Below are positions 8,110 to 17,210 of a stretch of 32,570 bases of DNA, one piece after another. The DNA lies in NCBI GenBank assembly GCA_003598175.1, contig QZKN01000093.1:1-32570 (forward strand), written 5' to 3'. This DNA is from Candidatus Omnitrophota bacterium (GTDB lineage Bacteria > Hinthialibacterota > Hinthialibacteria > Hinthialibacterales > Hinthialibacteraceae). A program made the position numbers and the translations under genes. Every line of letters starts with the position of its first letter. Position 1 is the first letter of the stretch. Below the pieces are notes generated by a model that saw only the letters and a program-made list of their open reading frames with translations, was not told where the DNA came from and searched no databases.

Positions 8110-10563
8110 ATGATGTTCGATCGGTTGACAGAGCGAGCGCGGCTGGTGATGAAGCGCGCCAAGGAGGAAGCGGCCCGCATCGGCAGCAGCCATGCGGCGA
8201 CCGAGCATATTTTGCTTGGTTTGATCGCGGAAGGCGAGGGGGTGGCCGCCACCGCGATGAGAAACATGGGACTCAATCTGGACGCTCTGCGGACCGAAAT
8301 TCTGAAAAATATCAGCCGGGATTCCGGCGGCAGCGTAACCGACAGCACGATTTCGCTTTCTCCGAGCGGCAAACGGGCCATTGAGTTCGCCTATCAGGAA
8401 GCGCAGGCCTTCGGCGTGAATTTCATCGGCACCGAGCACCTTCTGCTGGGCGTGATCCGCGAAAACGAGGGATTGGCTGCGCGAATTCTCGCCAGTCACG
8501 GCATCGACCTGATCAAGGCCCGAAGTGAAATTCTGCGTTTAATGGGCGGAGGATCTCAGGAAGCCGTCGCCGCCGGCAAAACCAAAAGTAAAACACCGGC
8601 GCTGGACGCCTTCGGCACGGATTTGACCGAACTGGCCCGGTTGGGAAAATTGGATCCGGTTATCGGCCGGCAGGATGAAATTGAACGCGTCATTCAAATT
8701 CTTTGCCGCCGCACCAAAAACAATCCGGTCCTCATCGGGGAGGCCGGTGTGGGAAAAACCGCCATCGCCGAAGGCCTGGCGCAACAAATCGAATCCCGAT
8801 CGGTTCCCGATTTGCTGATGAACCGCCGCCTGATCACACTGGATCTGGCCGGGCTGGTGGCCGGGACGAAATATCGGGGACAATTTGAAGAACGCTTAAA
8901 AGCCGTGCTGGAGGAAATCCGCCGATCCAATAGCACCATTCTTTTCGTGGACGAGTTGCACACGCTGGTCGGCGCGGGCGCGGCGGAAGGATCCATGGAC
9001 GCCTCGAACATGCTCAAACCGGCGTTGGCGCGAGGCGAATTGCAATGCATCGGCGCGACCACGCTTGACGAATACCGCAAATACATCGAAAAAGACAGCG
9101 CTCTCGAGCGGCGTTTCCAGACCGTTATGGTCGATCCGCCCAATGTGGATGAAACCATCCGCATCCTGGAAGGACTGCGAGACAAATACGAAGCCCATCA
9201 TCGCGTCCGGTTTACCGAACGCGCCATTCGTTTCGCCGCGGAATTATCGGATCGCTATGTAACCGACCGCTATTTACCCGACAAAGCCATCGATCTCATC
9301 GACGAAGCCGGTTCCCGCGCCCGATTGCAGGCAACCACGCGGCCCAAGGGATTGCGTGAAATCGATGACCAGATCGAACAAATCATGAAAGAAATCGAAG
9401 CGGCCACGGTGGCGGAAGAATTTGAAAAATGTCTGGAATTAAAACAAAAACGGGAAAAACTGCGCGAACAACAAACGAAATTATCGCATGAATGGGAAGA
9501 ATCCCGCAACAAAGCCGGCCAGGAAGCCATCGTGGACGAAAATGAAATTGCGTATATCGTTTCCAAATGGACCGGAATTCCCATTGTTCGGATCGAGGAG
9601 AAGGAATCCGAACGCTTGTTGCGGATCGAAGAGGAATTGCATCGAAAAGTAATCAGCCAGGATGAGGCCATCCATATCATCGCCAAAGCGATTCGGCGGT
9701 CACGAGCAGGACTTGCCAATCAAAAACGTCCCATCGGCTCTTTTCTGTTTTTAGGACCGACCGGAACCGGAAAAACCCATCTGGCAAAAACGTTGGCTGA
9801 ATTTCTGTTTGGCAACGAGGATGCGCTCATCAGCGTGGATATGTCCGAATATATGGAGAAATTTGCCGTATCGCGGTTGGTTGGCGCTCCGCCGGGCTAC
9901 ATTGGCCACGATGAAGGAGGGCAGTTGACGGAAAAAGTACGGAGAAAACCCTATTCGGTCATTTGTCTGGACGAAATCGAAAAAGCCCATCCCGATGTTT
10001 ATAATATTCTGCTGCAGGTGCTGGAAGAAGGCCGATTGACCGACACGACCGGAAGGAAAGTGGATTTTCGCCATACGGTCCTGATTATGACCTCCAATAT
10101 CGGTTCGCAGGAAATTACCAAACGCGTTTCTCTCGGATTTGCCGCGGACAATGCCGATTCCAGCTACGGCACAATGAAGGACAAGGTCATGAGCGAACTA
10201 AAAAAAACATTCCGACCCGAATTTTTGAACCGCGTGGACGAAGTTGTTGTTTTTCATGAGCTGGAGAGGGATGATGTTCTGCAAATTTGTGATATCATGT
10301 TGGCCGAAGTGCAAAAAAGGCTGGATCCGATGTGTCTGAAACTCGTCCTGACCGATGCGGCCAAGACGTTTCTGGTTGACAAAGGCTTCGATAAGGCGTA
10401 TGGTGCTCGCCCATTGAAGCGTACCATTCAAAAATATCTCGAAGATCCTCTTTCGGAAGAAGTGTTGAAAGGCCGATTCAAAGGCAAGGAAGAGGTGTTG
10501 GTGGATGTGGGCAAAGAGGAATTGCTTTTTCGTGAAGCCTCGCCAAGGGAGGTGATGGTCTGA
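8110..10563 (+). CDS. clpC: ClpC, double-ring AAA+ unfoldase
   Basis: An 817-residue Hsp100 ATPase that unfolds proteins and threads them into the ClpP protease. The order is classic: a Clp N-domain double repeat (about 1-145), an AAA-1 module with Walker A GEAGVGKT (K216) and Walker B ILFVDELH, a middle region with a UVR-like segment near residues 430-455, an AAA-2 module with Walker A GPTGTGKT (K555), and a D2-small domain at the end. The N-terminus [14 protein letters not shown] and the short middle domain mark ClpC rather than ClpB. It follows mcsB, consistent with phosphoarginine-tagged substrates being delivered to the ClpC N-domain. Its TGA stop overlaps the likely start of bamA by two bases. 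Confidence 0.95.
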   Translation: MMFDRLTERARLVMKRAKEEAARIGSSHAATEHILLGLIAEGEGVAATAMRNMGLNLDALRTEILKNISRDSGGSVTDSTISLSPSGKRAIEFAYQEAQAFGVNFIGTEHLLLGVIRENEGLAARILASHGIDLIKARSEILRLMGGGSQEAVAAGKTKSKTPALDAFGTDLTELARLGKLDPVIGRQDEIERVIQILCRRTKNNPVLIGEAGVGKTAIAEGLAQQIESRSVPDLLMNRRLITLDLAGLVAGTKYRGQFEERLKAVLEEIRRSNSTILFVDELHTLVGAGAAEGSMDASNMLKPALARGELQCIGATTLDEYRKYIEKDSALERRFQTVMVDPPNVDETIRILEGLRDKYEAHHRVRFTERAIRFAAELSDRYVTDRYLPDKAIDLIDEAGSRARLQATTRPKGLREIDDQIEQIMKEIEAATVAEEFEKCLELKQKREKLREQQTKLSHEWEESRNKAGQEAIVDENEIAYIVSKWTGIPIVRIEEKESERLLRIEEELHRKVISQDEAIHIIAKAIRRSRAGLANQKRPIGSFLFLGPTGTGKTHLAKTLAEFLFGNEDALISVDMSEYMEKFAVSRLVGAPPGYIGHDEGGQLTEKVRRKPYSVICLDEIEKAHPDVYNILLQVLEEGRLTDTTGRKVDFRHTVLIMTSNIGSQEITKRVSLGFAADNADSSYGTMKDKVMSELKKTFRPEFLNRVDEVVVFHELERDDVLQICDIMLAEVQKRLDPMCLKLVLTDAAKTFLVDKGFDKAYGARPLKRTIQKYLEDPLSEEVLKGRFKGKEEVLVDVGKEELLFREASPREVMV
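10548..10556 (+). promoter_or_regulatory. Near-perfect Shine-Dalgarno deciding the bamA start
   Basis: GGAGGTGAT, complementary to the 16S rRNA 3' end, lies inside the last codons of clpC. From the GGAGG core there are 7 nt to CTG at 10560, which is in frame with bamA and restores a full signal peptide. No ATG, GTG or TTG is in frame between the upstream in-frame stop at 10533-10535 and the TTG at 10605. Confidence 0.75.
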
Positions 10564-13034
10564 AATCACATATCTTTCATCGGAATCTTTTCCTGGTATC
10601 GTTATTGACTTTCTGCCATCCTGCCGGAGCCGCCGAGCTAATCAACCGGGTGCTGGTGGAAGGAAACATACACGTAACCGAGCAGGAAATTTTGGACGTC
10701 GTCGAGACCAAAATCGGGGATGATCTAAGCGCTCGTTCCACTGTGAAACAATTGCGCGACGATTTTCGCGCCGTTTTTGCACTGGGCTATTTTTCCAATC
10801 TCGTTCTGGAACGAGTTCGCGAAGGAACCGGTTTCAATCTGGTTTTTCACGTCGAGGAAAAACCGATTATCTCCGATTTCAATTACGAAGGAAATCAACG
10901 ATACAAAAAAAAGAAATTGAATGAAGAAATCAAGTTCACCGGCAAAGAACGGATTTTCTTCGACGAAAATATCGCGGAAACGTACAAGAAAGCCATTCTC
11001 GAGTATTACACGAGACAATCGTTTCCCAATACGACCATCACGTGGCGCAAGGAAGAACTGGAAAGTCCCGATAAAGTCGTGATCGTCTTCGAAATTCAAG
11101 AGGGAAAACGATTACCGGTCAAAAAAATCGTATTCGAAGGCAATGCGGCGCTGAATGGCAAGCAACTGCGAAAGAAAATTCAAACGAAACAATCCTGGTG
11201 GTTCATTATCAAACACCATTACGATCCGATTTTGGCCGAGCAGGATCTCGATAACATCAAGCTGGCATATTGGGATATCGGTTATTTGGACGCGAAAGCG
11301 AAGCTAGGCCCCATCGATGAAATCAAGGACGGATTGCAAGTCACCTTTCTCGTGGAAGAGGGAGAACCTTATACCGTCGGAGAAATCACGGTCGAAAACA
11401 ATTCCATTTTTTCGTCCGAGGAATTGTTGGCCAACATCCGTCTCAAACCGGGCGACACGTTTTCCGCCAGCGTCCTCACGGCGGATGAGATCAGCATGAT
11501 CAACATGTATCGCGGTCAAGGCTACCTCGACACGCGGGTACCGCCTATGGACGAGCAATTTATAAAAGATCAAACCAATCGCATTGTCGATATTCGCATT
11601 CCCTTCCGCGAATCCCCGCGAAAGTATCTTGGGAAAGTGGAAATTCAAGGCGTCGTCATCCTGGATGACGGGACGGTCGTTCCCACGCGGGAAAAAGAGT
11701 TTAAAACCAAAGAATTCGTGATTCGCCGCGAAATCGAATTGAGCGAGGGCGAACCACTGGACTGGACGAAGGTCATTGAAAGCGACCGCAATCTCGTCAA
11801 TTTGAACTTCTTCCGGACGCGCGGAGTTACATTGCCGAATCAGGTCAACCTCGCGCCGGGTTTCGAACGCCGGCCAACCAACGATCCGAATGTAGAAAAC
11901 CTGCTTTTGCGCTTGGAAGAAACGCAAACCGGCATGTTCACTTTCGGCGGCGGTTTCAGCACGACATTCGGTCCTTCCATTTTTGCCACCATCAGTGAAC
12001 GAAATCTATTCGGGTATGGCGTTCGAGGTTCCATAACAGGAGAAATCGGAAAATACCGCAATCGGTTGGTGCTGAATATATTTGAACCCCATTTATTGAA
12101 TTCCGATTACAGTTTGGATTGGGATATCTATTATATCGACCGGCGCGCGTACGGCGGACGCTCTTTTGATGAAGAACGCATTGGCTCCTCCGTCACGTTC
12201 GGCAAGGAAATCACCGATGAATTGACGCTGTTGCTTGGCCTAAAAGGGGAAGTGACGGACTTGCGCCTCAAATCCCGATCCCATTACCGAATCTTCCCCG
12301 GGGGTGATCCCGTAGCTTTCGGATTCCCGGATTACTATATCAACTATCATAATTTGTGGAATTATCGAATTCCGGATGAATTCAATTTGGGACAAAACAC
12401 GACGACCAGCCTTCTTTTCGGCGCGGTGAATGACTATCGGGATTTTCGACTTGATCCGACCTCCGGACATTACGAACGCGCGACGATTGAATTGGCCGGC
12501 CTTACGGACAACGAATTCGTCAAATTGGAATCCGAGGTCAATTATTACTACCCCATTTACAAAAAACTGGTGTTGGCCATTTCCAATGAACTGGATTTGG
12601 CCTATGCCTATGGCGGTACGGAAACGCTGCCGTTGCAGGAACGATTTTTCATTGGCGGCGCAAGAACGATTCGTGGATTCGATGAAGGCGGGATCGGTCC
12701 CCAATCCCGAATTCACTATTTGTATGGTACGCCCGGCGCCCCCCATGGTTTTCGCACATTTTTGGGAGGGGAAGCGGCCTACGTCGGAAGCGCCGAGGTG
12801 CGTTATCCCTTTACGGAAATCTTTCAAGGCGTGGTATTCTTCGATATGGGAACCGCATGGGAAAAAATCGAAGACATCGATCCTTCGGAATTTCGTTTTA
12901 GCACCGGTTTGGGCTTGCGCGTGAGAATTCCGGGATTGAATGCCATTCTGCGTCTTGATTTCCCCGTCGTTCTGCGTAAATTTGATGATGACGATACCCA
13001 ATTTCTTCACTTCAGTTTCGGTCAAACCTTTTAA
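10560..13034 (+). CDS. bamA: BamA, outer-membrane beta-barrel assembly factor
   Basis: An Omp85-family protein of 824 residues from the proposed CTG start. It forms the core of the machine that inserts beta-barrel proteins into the outer membrane. Residues 1-25 form a signal peptide (KSHIFHRN, then LFLVSLLTF, then an Ala-rich cleavage site near PAGAAE). A run of about five POTRA domains extends to roughly residue 430, and a 16-strand barrel follows. The conserved lid motif IRGF of Omp85 proteins is at 704-707, and the protein ends in Phe, the usual barrel terminus. Starting at the TTG at 10605 would cut the signal peptide in half. The gene is translationally coupled to clpC (the CTG overlaps the TGA stop) and is followed by skp, as in many diderms. 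Confidence 0.92.
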   Translation: MKSHIFHRNLFLVSLLTFCHPAGAAELINRVLVEGNIHVTEQEILDVVETKIGDDLSARSTVKQLRDDFRAVFALGYFSNLVLERVREGTGFNLVFHVEEKPIISDFNYEGNQRYKKKKLNEEIKFTGKERIFFDENIAETYKKAILEYYTRQSFPNTTITWRKEELESPDKVVIVFEIQEGKRLPVKKIVFEGNAALNGKQLRKKIQTKQSWWFIIKHHYDPILAEQDLDNIKLAYWDIGYLDAKAKLGPIDEIKDGLQVTFLVEEGEPYTVGEITVENNSIFSSEELLANIRLKPGDTFSASVLTADEISMINMYRGQGYLDTRVPPMDEQFIKDQTNRIVDIRIPFRESPRKYLGKVEIQGVVILDDGTVVPTREKEFKTKEFVIRREIELSEGEPLDWTKVIESDRNLVNLNFFRTRGVTLPNQVNLAPGFERRPTNDPNVENLLLRLEETQTGMFTFGGGFSTTFGPSIFATISERNLFGYGVRGSITGEIGKYRNRLVLNIFEPHLLNSDYSLDWDIYYIDRRAYGGRSFDEERIGSSVTFGKEITDELTLLLGLKGEVTDLRLKSRSHYRIFPGGDPVAFGFPDYYINYHNLWNYRIPDEFNLGQNTTTSLLFGAVNDYRDFRLDPTSGHYERATIELAGLTDNEFVKLESEVNYYYPIYKKLVLAISNELDLAYAYGGTETLPLQERFFIGGARTIRGFDEGGIGPQSRIHYLYGTPGAPHGFRTFLGGEAAYVGSAEVRYPFTEIFQGVVFFDMGTAWEKIEDIDPSEFRFSTGLGLRVRIPGLNAILRLDFPVVLRKFDDDDTQFLHFSFGQTF

Positions 13035-13135
13035 TTTGAACGTTTCCGATCGATTAAAACATGGTTAGAGGGTGTTTTTTTACGCTTACGCGGCTAAAAT
13101 AAACCAATTGCATGATTTTTGTTGGAGGCATGTTT

Positions 13136-13666
13136 ATGTTGTCACACCGTATTCATCAAATCAACCTTATCGCGTTGTTTGGTATTATCTTAATCGGGTT
13201 TGCCGCGCCGAATGTCAGGGCGCAGCAACCTTTGAAGATTGGATTCGTCGAACTATCCGAGGTATTTGACAAAGGAGCAAAGTTCAAACAAACCCGCAAC
13301 GAGCTCAAACAAATCCTGGGTGAGAAGCGGGACAAATTGCAACAACTTGCGCGGAACTTTCTTGAAGACCGCGAAAAATTCGTTCTGCAACAAGAACTCC
13401 TGCCCGCGGACACGGCTCGAGAGCGTGCACAGAACTTGAAGGAAAGAGGCGATCAGCTGAAAGAATTGGAAATGACGGAGCAGGTGGATTTTGAAAAGAT
13501 CAAACAGGAAAAAATCGATCCGTTAATCAAAGAAATCATCACCGTCGTCGAAGCGGTCGCCAAAGACGAGGGATACACGATGGTTCTTCACAAATCTTCC
13601 CTGTTATACGGCCATCCGCAATTCGATTTGACGGCGAAGGTTATCGAACGAATCAACAAAAATTAA
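13136..13666 (+). CDS. skp: Skp/OmpH-type periplasmic chaperone
   Basis: A 176-residue Skp/OmpH family protein that holds unfolded outer-membrane proteins in the periplasm for delivery to BamA. A signal peptide covers residues 1-29 with cleavage at VRA-QQ, and the mature part starts with the family beta-strand KIGFVELSEVF. A long charged coiled coil follows, forming the chaperone tentacles, and then the closing strand around GYTMVLHKSSLLY. Two in-frame ATGs occur upstream, at 13112 and 13130. GGAGG at 13124-13128 is 7 nt before the ATG at 13136 and decides for that start. The position between bamA and lpxD is the classical bamA-skp-lpxD order. Confidence 0.88.
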   Translation: MLSHRIHQINLIALFGIILIGFAAPNVRAQQPLKIGFVELSEVFDKGAKFKQTRNELKQILGEKRDKLQQLARNFLEDREKFVLQQELLPADTARERAQNLKERGDQLKELEMTEQVDFEKIKQEKIDPLIKEIITVVEAVAKDEGYTMVLHKSSLLYGHPQFDLTAKVIERINKN

Positions 13667-13861
13667 CCTTGAATTTGAACAGGATTAAGGATTATTTACG
13701 ATTCATCTCAGGTTTCACATTACAAAAAAAAGAATAAAGGATTTTTCATCCGTTCAACAGACGGGGAATGAGGAAATCTCTCATTGAACAATGTGGTCAA
13801 AGGGTGCAGTGGGGCCGATTTCGCCGCATGATGGGAAACCGAAGAAAATAAGGTATAACCG
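13667..13861. other. Intergenic skp-lpxD
   Basis: This 195-nt gap holds no gene that I can support. A short AATGAG/CTCATT inverted repeat lies around 13768-13786 without a T-tract. A promoter for lpxD could lie here but no convincing boxes were found. Confidence 0.3.
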
Positions 13862-14860
13862 GTGCCGATTTTTACGTTGCATGAACTTTGCGCCAAACTT
13901 GGAGAATCGTACGAAGGCGATGGTTCGATCCAGGTTCTCGGGGTTGCCGAAATCATGGCCGCGCAGAAAGGCGACCTCTCTTTCGTTTCCAATCCCAAAT
14001 ATGTCGGGAAAATTCCCCATTGCCTGGCATCCGCATTGATTATCCCGAAAGATTTGCATACGGATTTTCGGCCGGTGATTCGAGCGGGAAATCCCTATCT
14101 TACCTTTACCAAAGCGCTTCACCTCTTTCACCAGGACAATCGGAGGATTTCCTGTGGGATCCATCCGACCAGTCAGGTGGCCGAAGATGTGCAGTTGGGT
14201 AACGACGTCACGATAATGCCTCACGCCATTATCGAAGAAGGAAGCATAATTGGCGATCGCACCGTGATTTATCCCGGCGTATATATCGGCCGCAGGGTAC
14301 GCATCGCGAACGAGGTTACCTTGTATCCTCAAGTATCCGTCTATGACGGTTGTGTAATCGGCGACCGCTCCATTCTTCACGCGGGATGCCGTATCGGCTC
14401 TTCAACCGTGGAAGACATAATCAGCGCCGCGAATCCGGTGCAGCTGCTATCGGATGTGGAATTGGGCGCAAATGTTGTGATATCCGGCTCACCCCTGGCG
14501 CCTACGCGAATTTGCGACGGCGTGAAAATCGACAATTTGGTGCATATCGGGTATGGCGCGACCATTGGCCCGCATTGCATTATCGTCTCGCAGGTGACCA
14601 TCGGAGATGATGCCGTTCTTCAGGAACGAGTCACCGTGGCGGGTCAAGTTGTCATCTCGCCGAGGGTGACCGTGGGAGCGCGTTCCCGCATCGGCGCGAA
14701 AAGCGTCGTTGTGGATAACGTGCCTGAAGACGCTGATTATTGGGGCGCGCCGGCTCAACCGCATCGCGATGAAAAACGGTTGAAAGCCCATTTGCATCGC
14801 CTTCCGAAAATGTTTGATAAAATTCGTTCTCTCGAAGAGAAACTATCTGAACAAAAATAG
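13862..14860 (+). CDS. lpxD: LpxD-like acyltransferase, catalytic His replaced
   Basis: A 332-residue left-handed beta-helix protein at the LpxD position of the lipid A cluster. LpxD adds the N-linked 3-hydroxyacyl chain to UDP-3-O-acylglucosamine. The N-terminal uridine-binding domain is recognisable (AQKGDLSFVSNPKY, 34-47), and hexapeptide repeats run from about 100 to 300 before a C-terminal helix. Two LpxD hallmarks are altered. The usual GFGFAPD loop and TTIDRGAL segment are not seen (ISGSPL occurs instead). The IDNLxQIAHN motif, which carries the catalytic His of E. coli LpxD (His239), reads IDNLVHIGYG, with Tyr231 in the His place. The start GTG at 13862 has AAGG upstream. It is either a divergent enzyme, a different acyl/acetyltransferase, or an inactive paralogue. 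Confidence 0.72.
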   Translation: MPIFTLHELCAKLGESYEGDGSIQVLGVAEIMAAQKGDLSFVSNPKYVGKIPHCLASALIIPKDLHTDFRPVIRAGNPYLTFTKALHLFHQDNRRISCGIHPTSQVAEDVQLGNDVTIMPHAIIEEGSIIGDRTVIYPGVYIGRRVRIANEVTLYPQVSVYDGCVIGDRSILHAGCRIGSSTVEDIISAANPVQLLSDVELGANVVISGSPLAPTRICDGVKIDNLVHIGYGATIGPHCIIVSQVTIGDDAVLQERVTVAGQVVISPRVTVGARSRIGAKSVVVDNVPEDADYWGAPAQPHRDEKRLKAHLHRLPKMFDKIRSLEEKLSEQK

Positions 14861-14869
14861 ATTGTAATT

Positions 14870-16195
14870 ATGGTTGAATATCAAAAAACGATAGCCAGTG
14901 AAGTAACCATTCGTGGCGTGGGACTGCATACCGGCCAGGAAACGACCATTACGTTCAAACCCTCATCCGCCGACAGCGGAATCAGTTTCGTGCGTGGTGA
15001 TCTTCCGGACAAACCCGTCATCGAAGTGAAAGCGGAAAATGCGGTTTTGGAAGAATCCCTTTATTTGACCGCCTTGGGAAAAAACGGTTTGCAAGTGCTG
15101 ACCGTGGAACACGTCCTGGCGGCGTGTACCGGCCTGGGCGTCGATAACATTCTTTTGGAACTGTCTTCCAGTGAACCGCCGATTTGCGACGGCAGCGCGT
15201 TGCCGTTTGTCGAAGCGATCAAAAAAGCGGGGATCGTCACCCTGGATCGGCCTAAAAAATTCATCGAAGTGCAAGAACCCATTTGGCTCTTTGAAAATGG
15301 ACTTGAGTTGGCGATCATCCCATCCAAACGTCTCGAAGTGACCTATAAAATCGACTATGATCACCCCGCCGTGGGAATTCGTTCCGCTTCCTTTCTGATC
15401 ACGGAAGAGATTTTTGCGAAAAAAATCGCCCCGGCGCGAACGTTCTGCTTTCTGAAAGATGTGGACATTCTTCGCCAGGAAGGGAAAATCAAAGGCGGCA
15501 GTCTGGAAAACGCCATTGTCATCGGCGAGCATGATTTTTTGAATCAGGAATTGCGTTTTGAAGATGAGATCGTTCGGCACAAAATTCTGGACGTGATCGG
15601 CGATTTGTCGTTACTCGGCAATCCTTTGAAAGGACATGTCATTGCGGTGCGCTCCGGCCATGCATTCAATATTCGCTTCGTTCAAAAAGTTCTCAAGACA
15701 TTAAACGGCCATACCGGCAACGGCGTTCCCGCGTTGCCGATATTGGCGCAGGAAATCCGGCGGATTCTTCCCCATCGCTATCCATTTTTGTTGATCGATA
15801 GAGTCATCGAGATGGATTATTCCGACATGCGCGTCGTGGCCATCAAAAATGTCACGAATAACGAAGAATTTTTTTCCGGACATTTTCCCGAAGCGCCGGT
15901 TATGCCCGGCGTCCTTTTGATCGAGGCGATGGCGCAGGCGGGCGGCGTTCTTCTTCTTTCCATTGAAGAAAATCGGGGAAGAATCGCCTATTTGGTTGGC
16001 ATCGACAAGGCGAAAATCCGCCGTCCGGTGGTTCCCGGCGATCAATTGGTCATTGAAACAAAATTCACCAAAATTAAAAAGCGAATGGGAAAGGTGACCA
16101 GCGTCATCCGCGTGGATGGCGCGGTAGCCGCGGAAGCGGAACTTTTCTTTTCGGTCGGTGATAAATCCTCTTCCGGAAGCAGCGGAAATGGATAA
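14870..16195 (+). CDS. lpxC/fabZ: LpxC-FabZ bifunctional fusion
   Basis: A 441-residue fusion. Residues 1-280 are LpxC, the zinc deacetylase that commits UDP-3-O-acyl-GlcNAc to lipid A. The zinc ligands His81 (VEHVLAA), His237 and Asp241 (RHKILDVIGD) and the catalytic His264 (SGHAFN) are all present. Residues from about 292 are FabZ, the 3-hydroxyacyl-ACP dehydratase of fatty-acid synthesis, with LPHRYPFLLIDRV (300-312) and the catalytic pair His338 (GHFP) and Glu352 (IEAMAQ). A Ser/Gly-rich tail ends the protein. The fusion places an enzyme that consumes 3-hydroxyacyl-ACP beside one that commits such chains to lipid A, and it is known from Bacteroidota and several other phyla. The ATG lies 9 nt after the lpxD stop without a clear Shine-Dalgarno. 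Confidence 0.93.
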   Translation: MVEYQKTIASEVTIRGVGLHTGQETTITFKPSSADSGISFVRGDLPDKPVIEVKAENAVLEESLYLTALGKNGLQVLTVEHVLAACTGLGVDNILLELSSSEPPICDGSALPFVEAIKKAGIVTLDRPKKFIEVQEPIWLFENGLELAIIPSKRLEVTYKIDYDHPAVGIRSASFLITEEIFAKKIAPARTFCFLKDVDILRQEGKIKGGSLENAIVIGEHDFLNQELRFEDEIVRHKILDVIGDLSLLGNPLKGHVIAVRSGHAFNIRFVQKVLKTLNGHTGNGVPALPILAQEIRRILPHRYPFLLIDRVIEMDYSDMRVVAIKNVTNNEEFFSGHFPEAPVMPGVLLIEAMAQAGGVLLLSIEENRGRIAYLVGIDKAKIRRPVVPGDQLVIETKFTKIKKRMGKVTSVIRVDGAVAAEAELFFSVGDKSSSGSSGNG

Positions 16196-16335
16196 TAATG
16201 AAAATATCGATTTTTTTCTTTACGAAATGACTGTTTCTTCTTGCCAAATGTGGTAAAATTTGGGAAACTGATTCCTCTCTTGTTTGATTTTAAATCAGGG
16301 AGTACCATCTCTCGATAGAAAGTGGAAAGAAATTC

Positions 16336-17112
16336 ATGCCCTTTGTCGCCGATTCCGCCGTAGTTCACCCTCGCGCAGAAATAGCAGAAGATGTAGAAAT
16401 TGGACCATTCACCGTAGTCGGGGAGAATGTCAAGATCGGCGCCGGGTCGAAAATCAGTTCTCACGTCGTATTGGAAGGATGGACCCGAATCGGTCGAAAT
16501 TGCCGAATCAATGTCGGCGCGGTGCTCGGCAGCGATCCGCAAGACATGAAGTTTCGGGGAGATGAAAGTTATGTAATTATCGGCGACAACACGACGATCC
16601 GAGAATACGCCACCATCAATCGCGGCACGTTCGAGGGCGAATCGACGATTGTTGGAAATAATTGCATGGTGATGTCGTATTGCCACATCGCTCACAACTG
16701 CGTTCTTGAGGATCGGGTCATCATGTCGAGCTTTGCCGGATTGGCTGGCCATATCACGATCGAGCAGAATGCGATCATCGGCGGTTTGGTCGGCATCCAT
16801 CAATTCGTTCGGATTGGCCAAAACGCGATCGTGGGCGGAGGATCGGCGGTTCGTCAGGATATTCTTCCGTTTACCGTCGCCGGCGGGAATCCCTGTAAAA
16901 CCAAAGGATTGAATATCGTAGGATTAAGAAGGCATAATTTCTCTCCGGAACGCATTTCGCAGATGAAACGGGCGTATAAAATCGTCTTTCGCTCGAAATT
17001 GAGCGAAAAGGAATCTCTTGAACGTCTTAACGAGGAAATGAAAGACGTAATCGAAGTGCGGCATATGGCCGAATTCATCGAGAAATCGAAGCGCGGATTG
17101 GCTCGAGGATGA
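16336..17112 (+). CDS. lpxA: LpxA, UDP-GlcNAc acyltransferase
   Basis: A 258-residue left-handed beta-helix enzyme that catalyses the first step of lipid A synthesis, moving a 3-hydroxyacyl chain from ACP to the 3-OH of UDP-GlcNAc in the cytoplasm. Hexapeptide repeats fill residues 8-180, followed by the C-terminal helical domain (from GLRRHNFSPERI) typical of LpxA. The catalytic His is His120 in HIAHNC, equivalent to E. coli His125. GGAAAG lies about 7 nt before the ATG. This protein keeps the HIAHN motif that the lpxD product here has lost. It is the last gene of the block and is followed by a strong terminator. A 140-nt gap precedes it, and a separate promoter there is possible but not proven. 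Confidence 0.93.
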   Translation: MPFVADSAVVHPRAEIAEDVEIGPFTVVGENVKIGAGSKISSHVVLEGWTRIGRNCRINVGAVLGSDPQDMKFRGDESYVIIGDNTTIREYATINRGTFEGESTIVGNNCMVMSYCHIAHNCVLEDRVIMSSFAGLAGHITIEQNAIIGGLVGIHQFVRIGQNAIVGGGSAVRQDILPFTVAGGNPCKTKGLNIVGLRRHNFSPERISQMKRAYKIVFRSKLSEKESLERLNEEMKDVIEVRHMAEFIEKSKRGLARG

Positions 17113-17143
17113 TATTTTCCTGATTGATACAAGAAGATTGTAC

Positions 17144-17181
17144 AAAACCAAATGCCCGGTGAAATCCGGGCATTTGGTTTT
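17144..17181. terminator. Bidirectional intrinsic terminator after lpxA
   Basis: A 16-bp perfect inverted repeat, AAAACCAAATGCCCGG / CCGGGCATTTGGTTTT, with a 6-nt loop TGAAAT. The flanking A and T runs make it a Rho-independent terminator on both strands. It separates lpxA (plus) from the giant secreted protein (minus), whose stop lies 30 nt away. Confidence 0.92.
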
Positions 17182-17210
17182 GAAATTCAAGGTGGTTCAA
17201 ACCCATATTT

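Noticed and set aside
12240..13025. Minus-strand open frame of 261 codons opposite bamA
   Set aside because: It is a shadow of the bamA barrel coding sequence. No ribosome site or recognisable motif was found.
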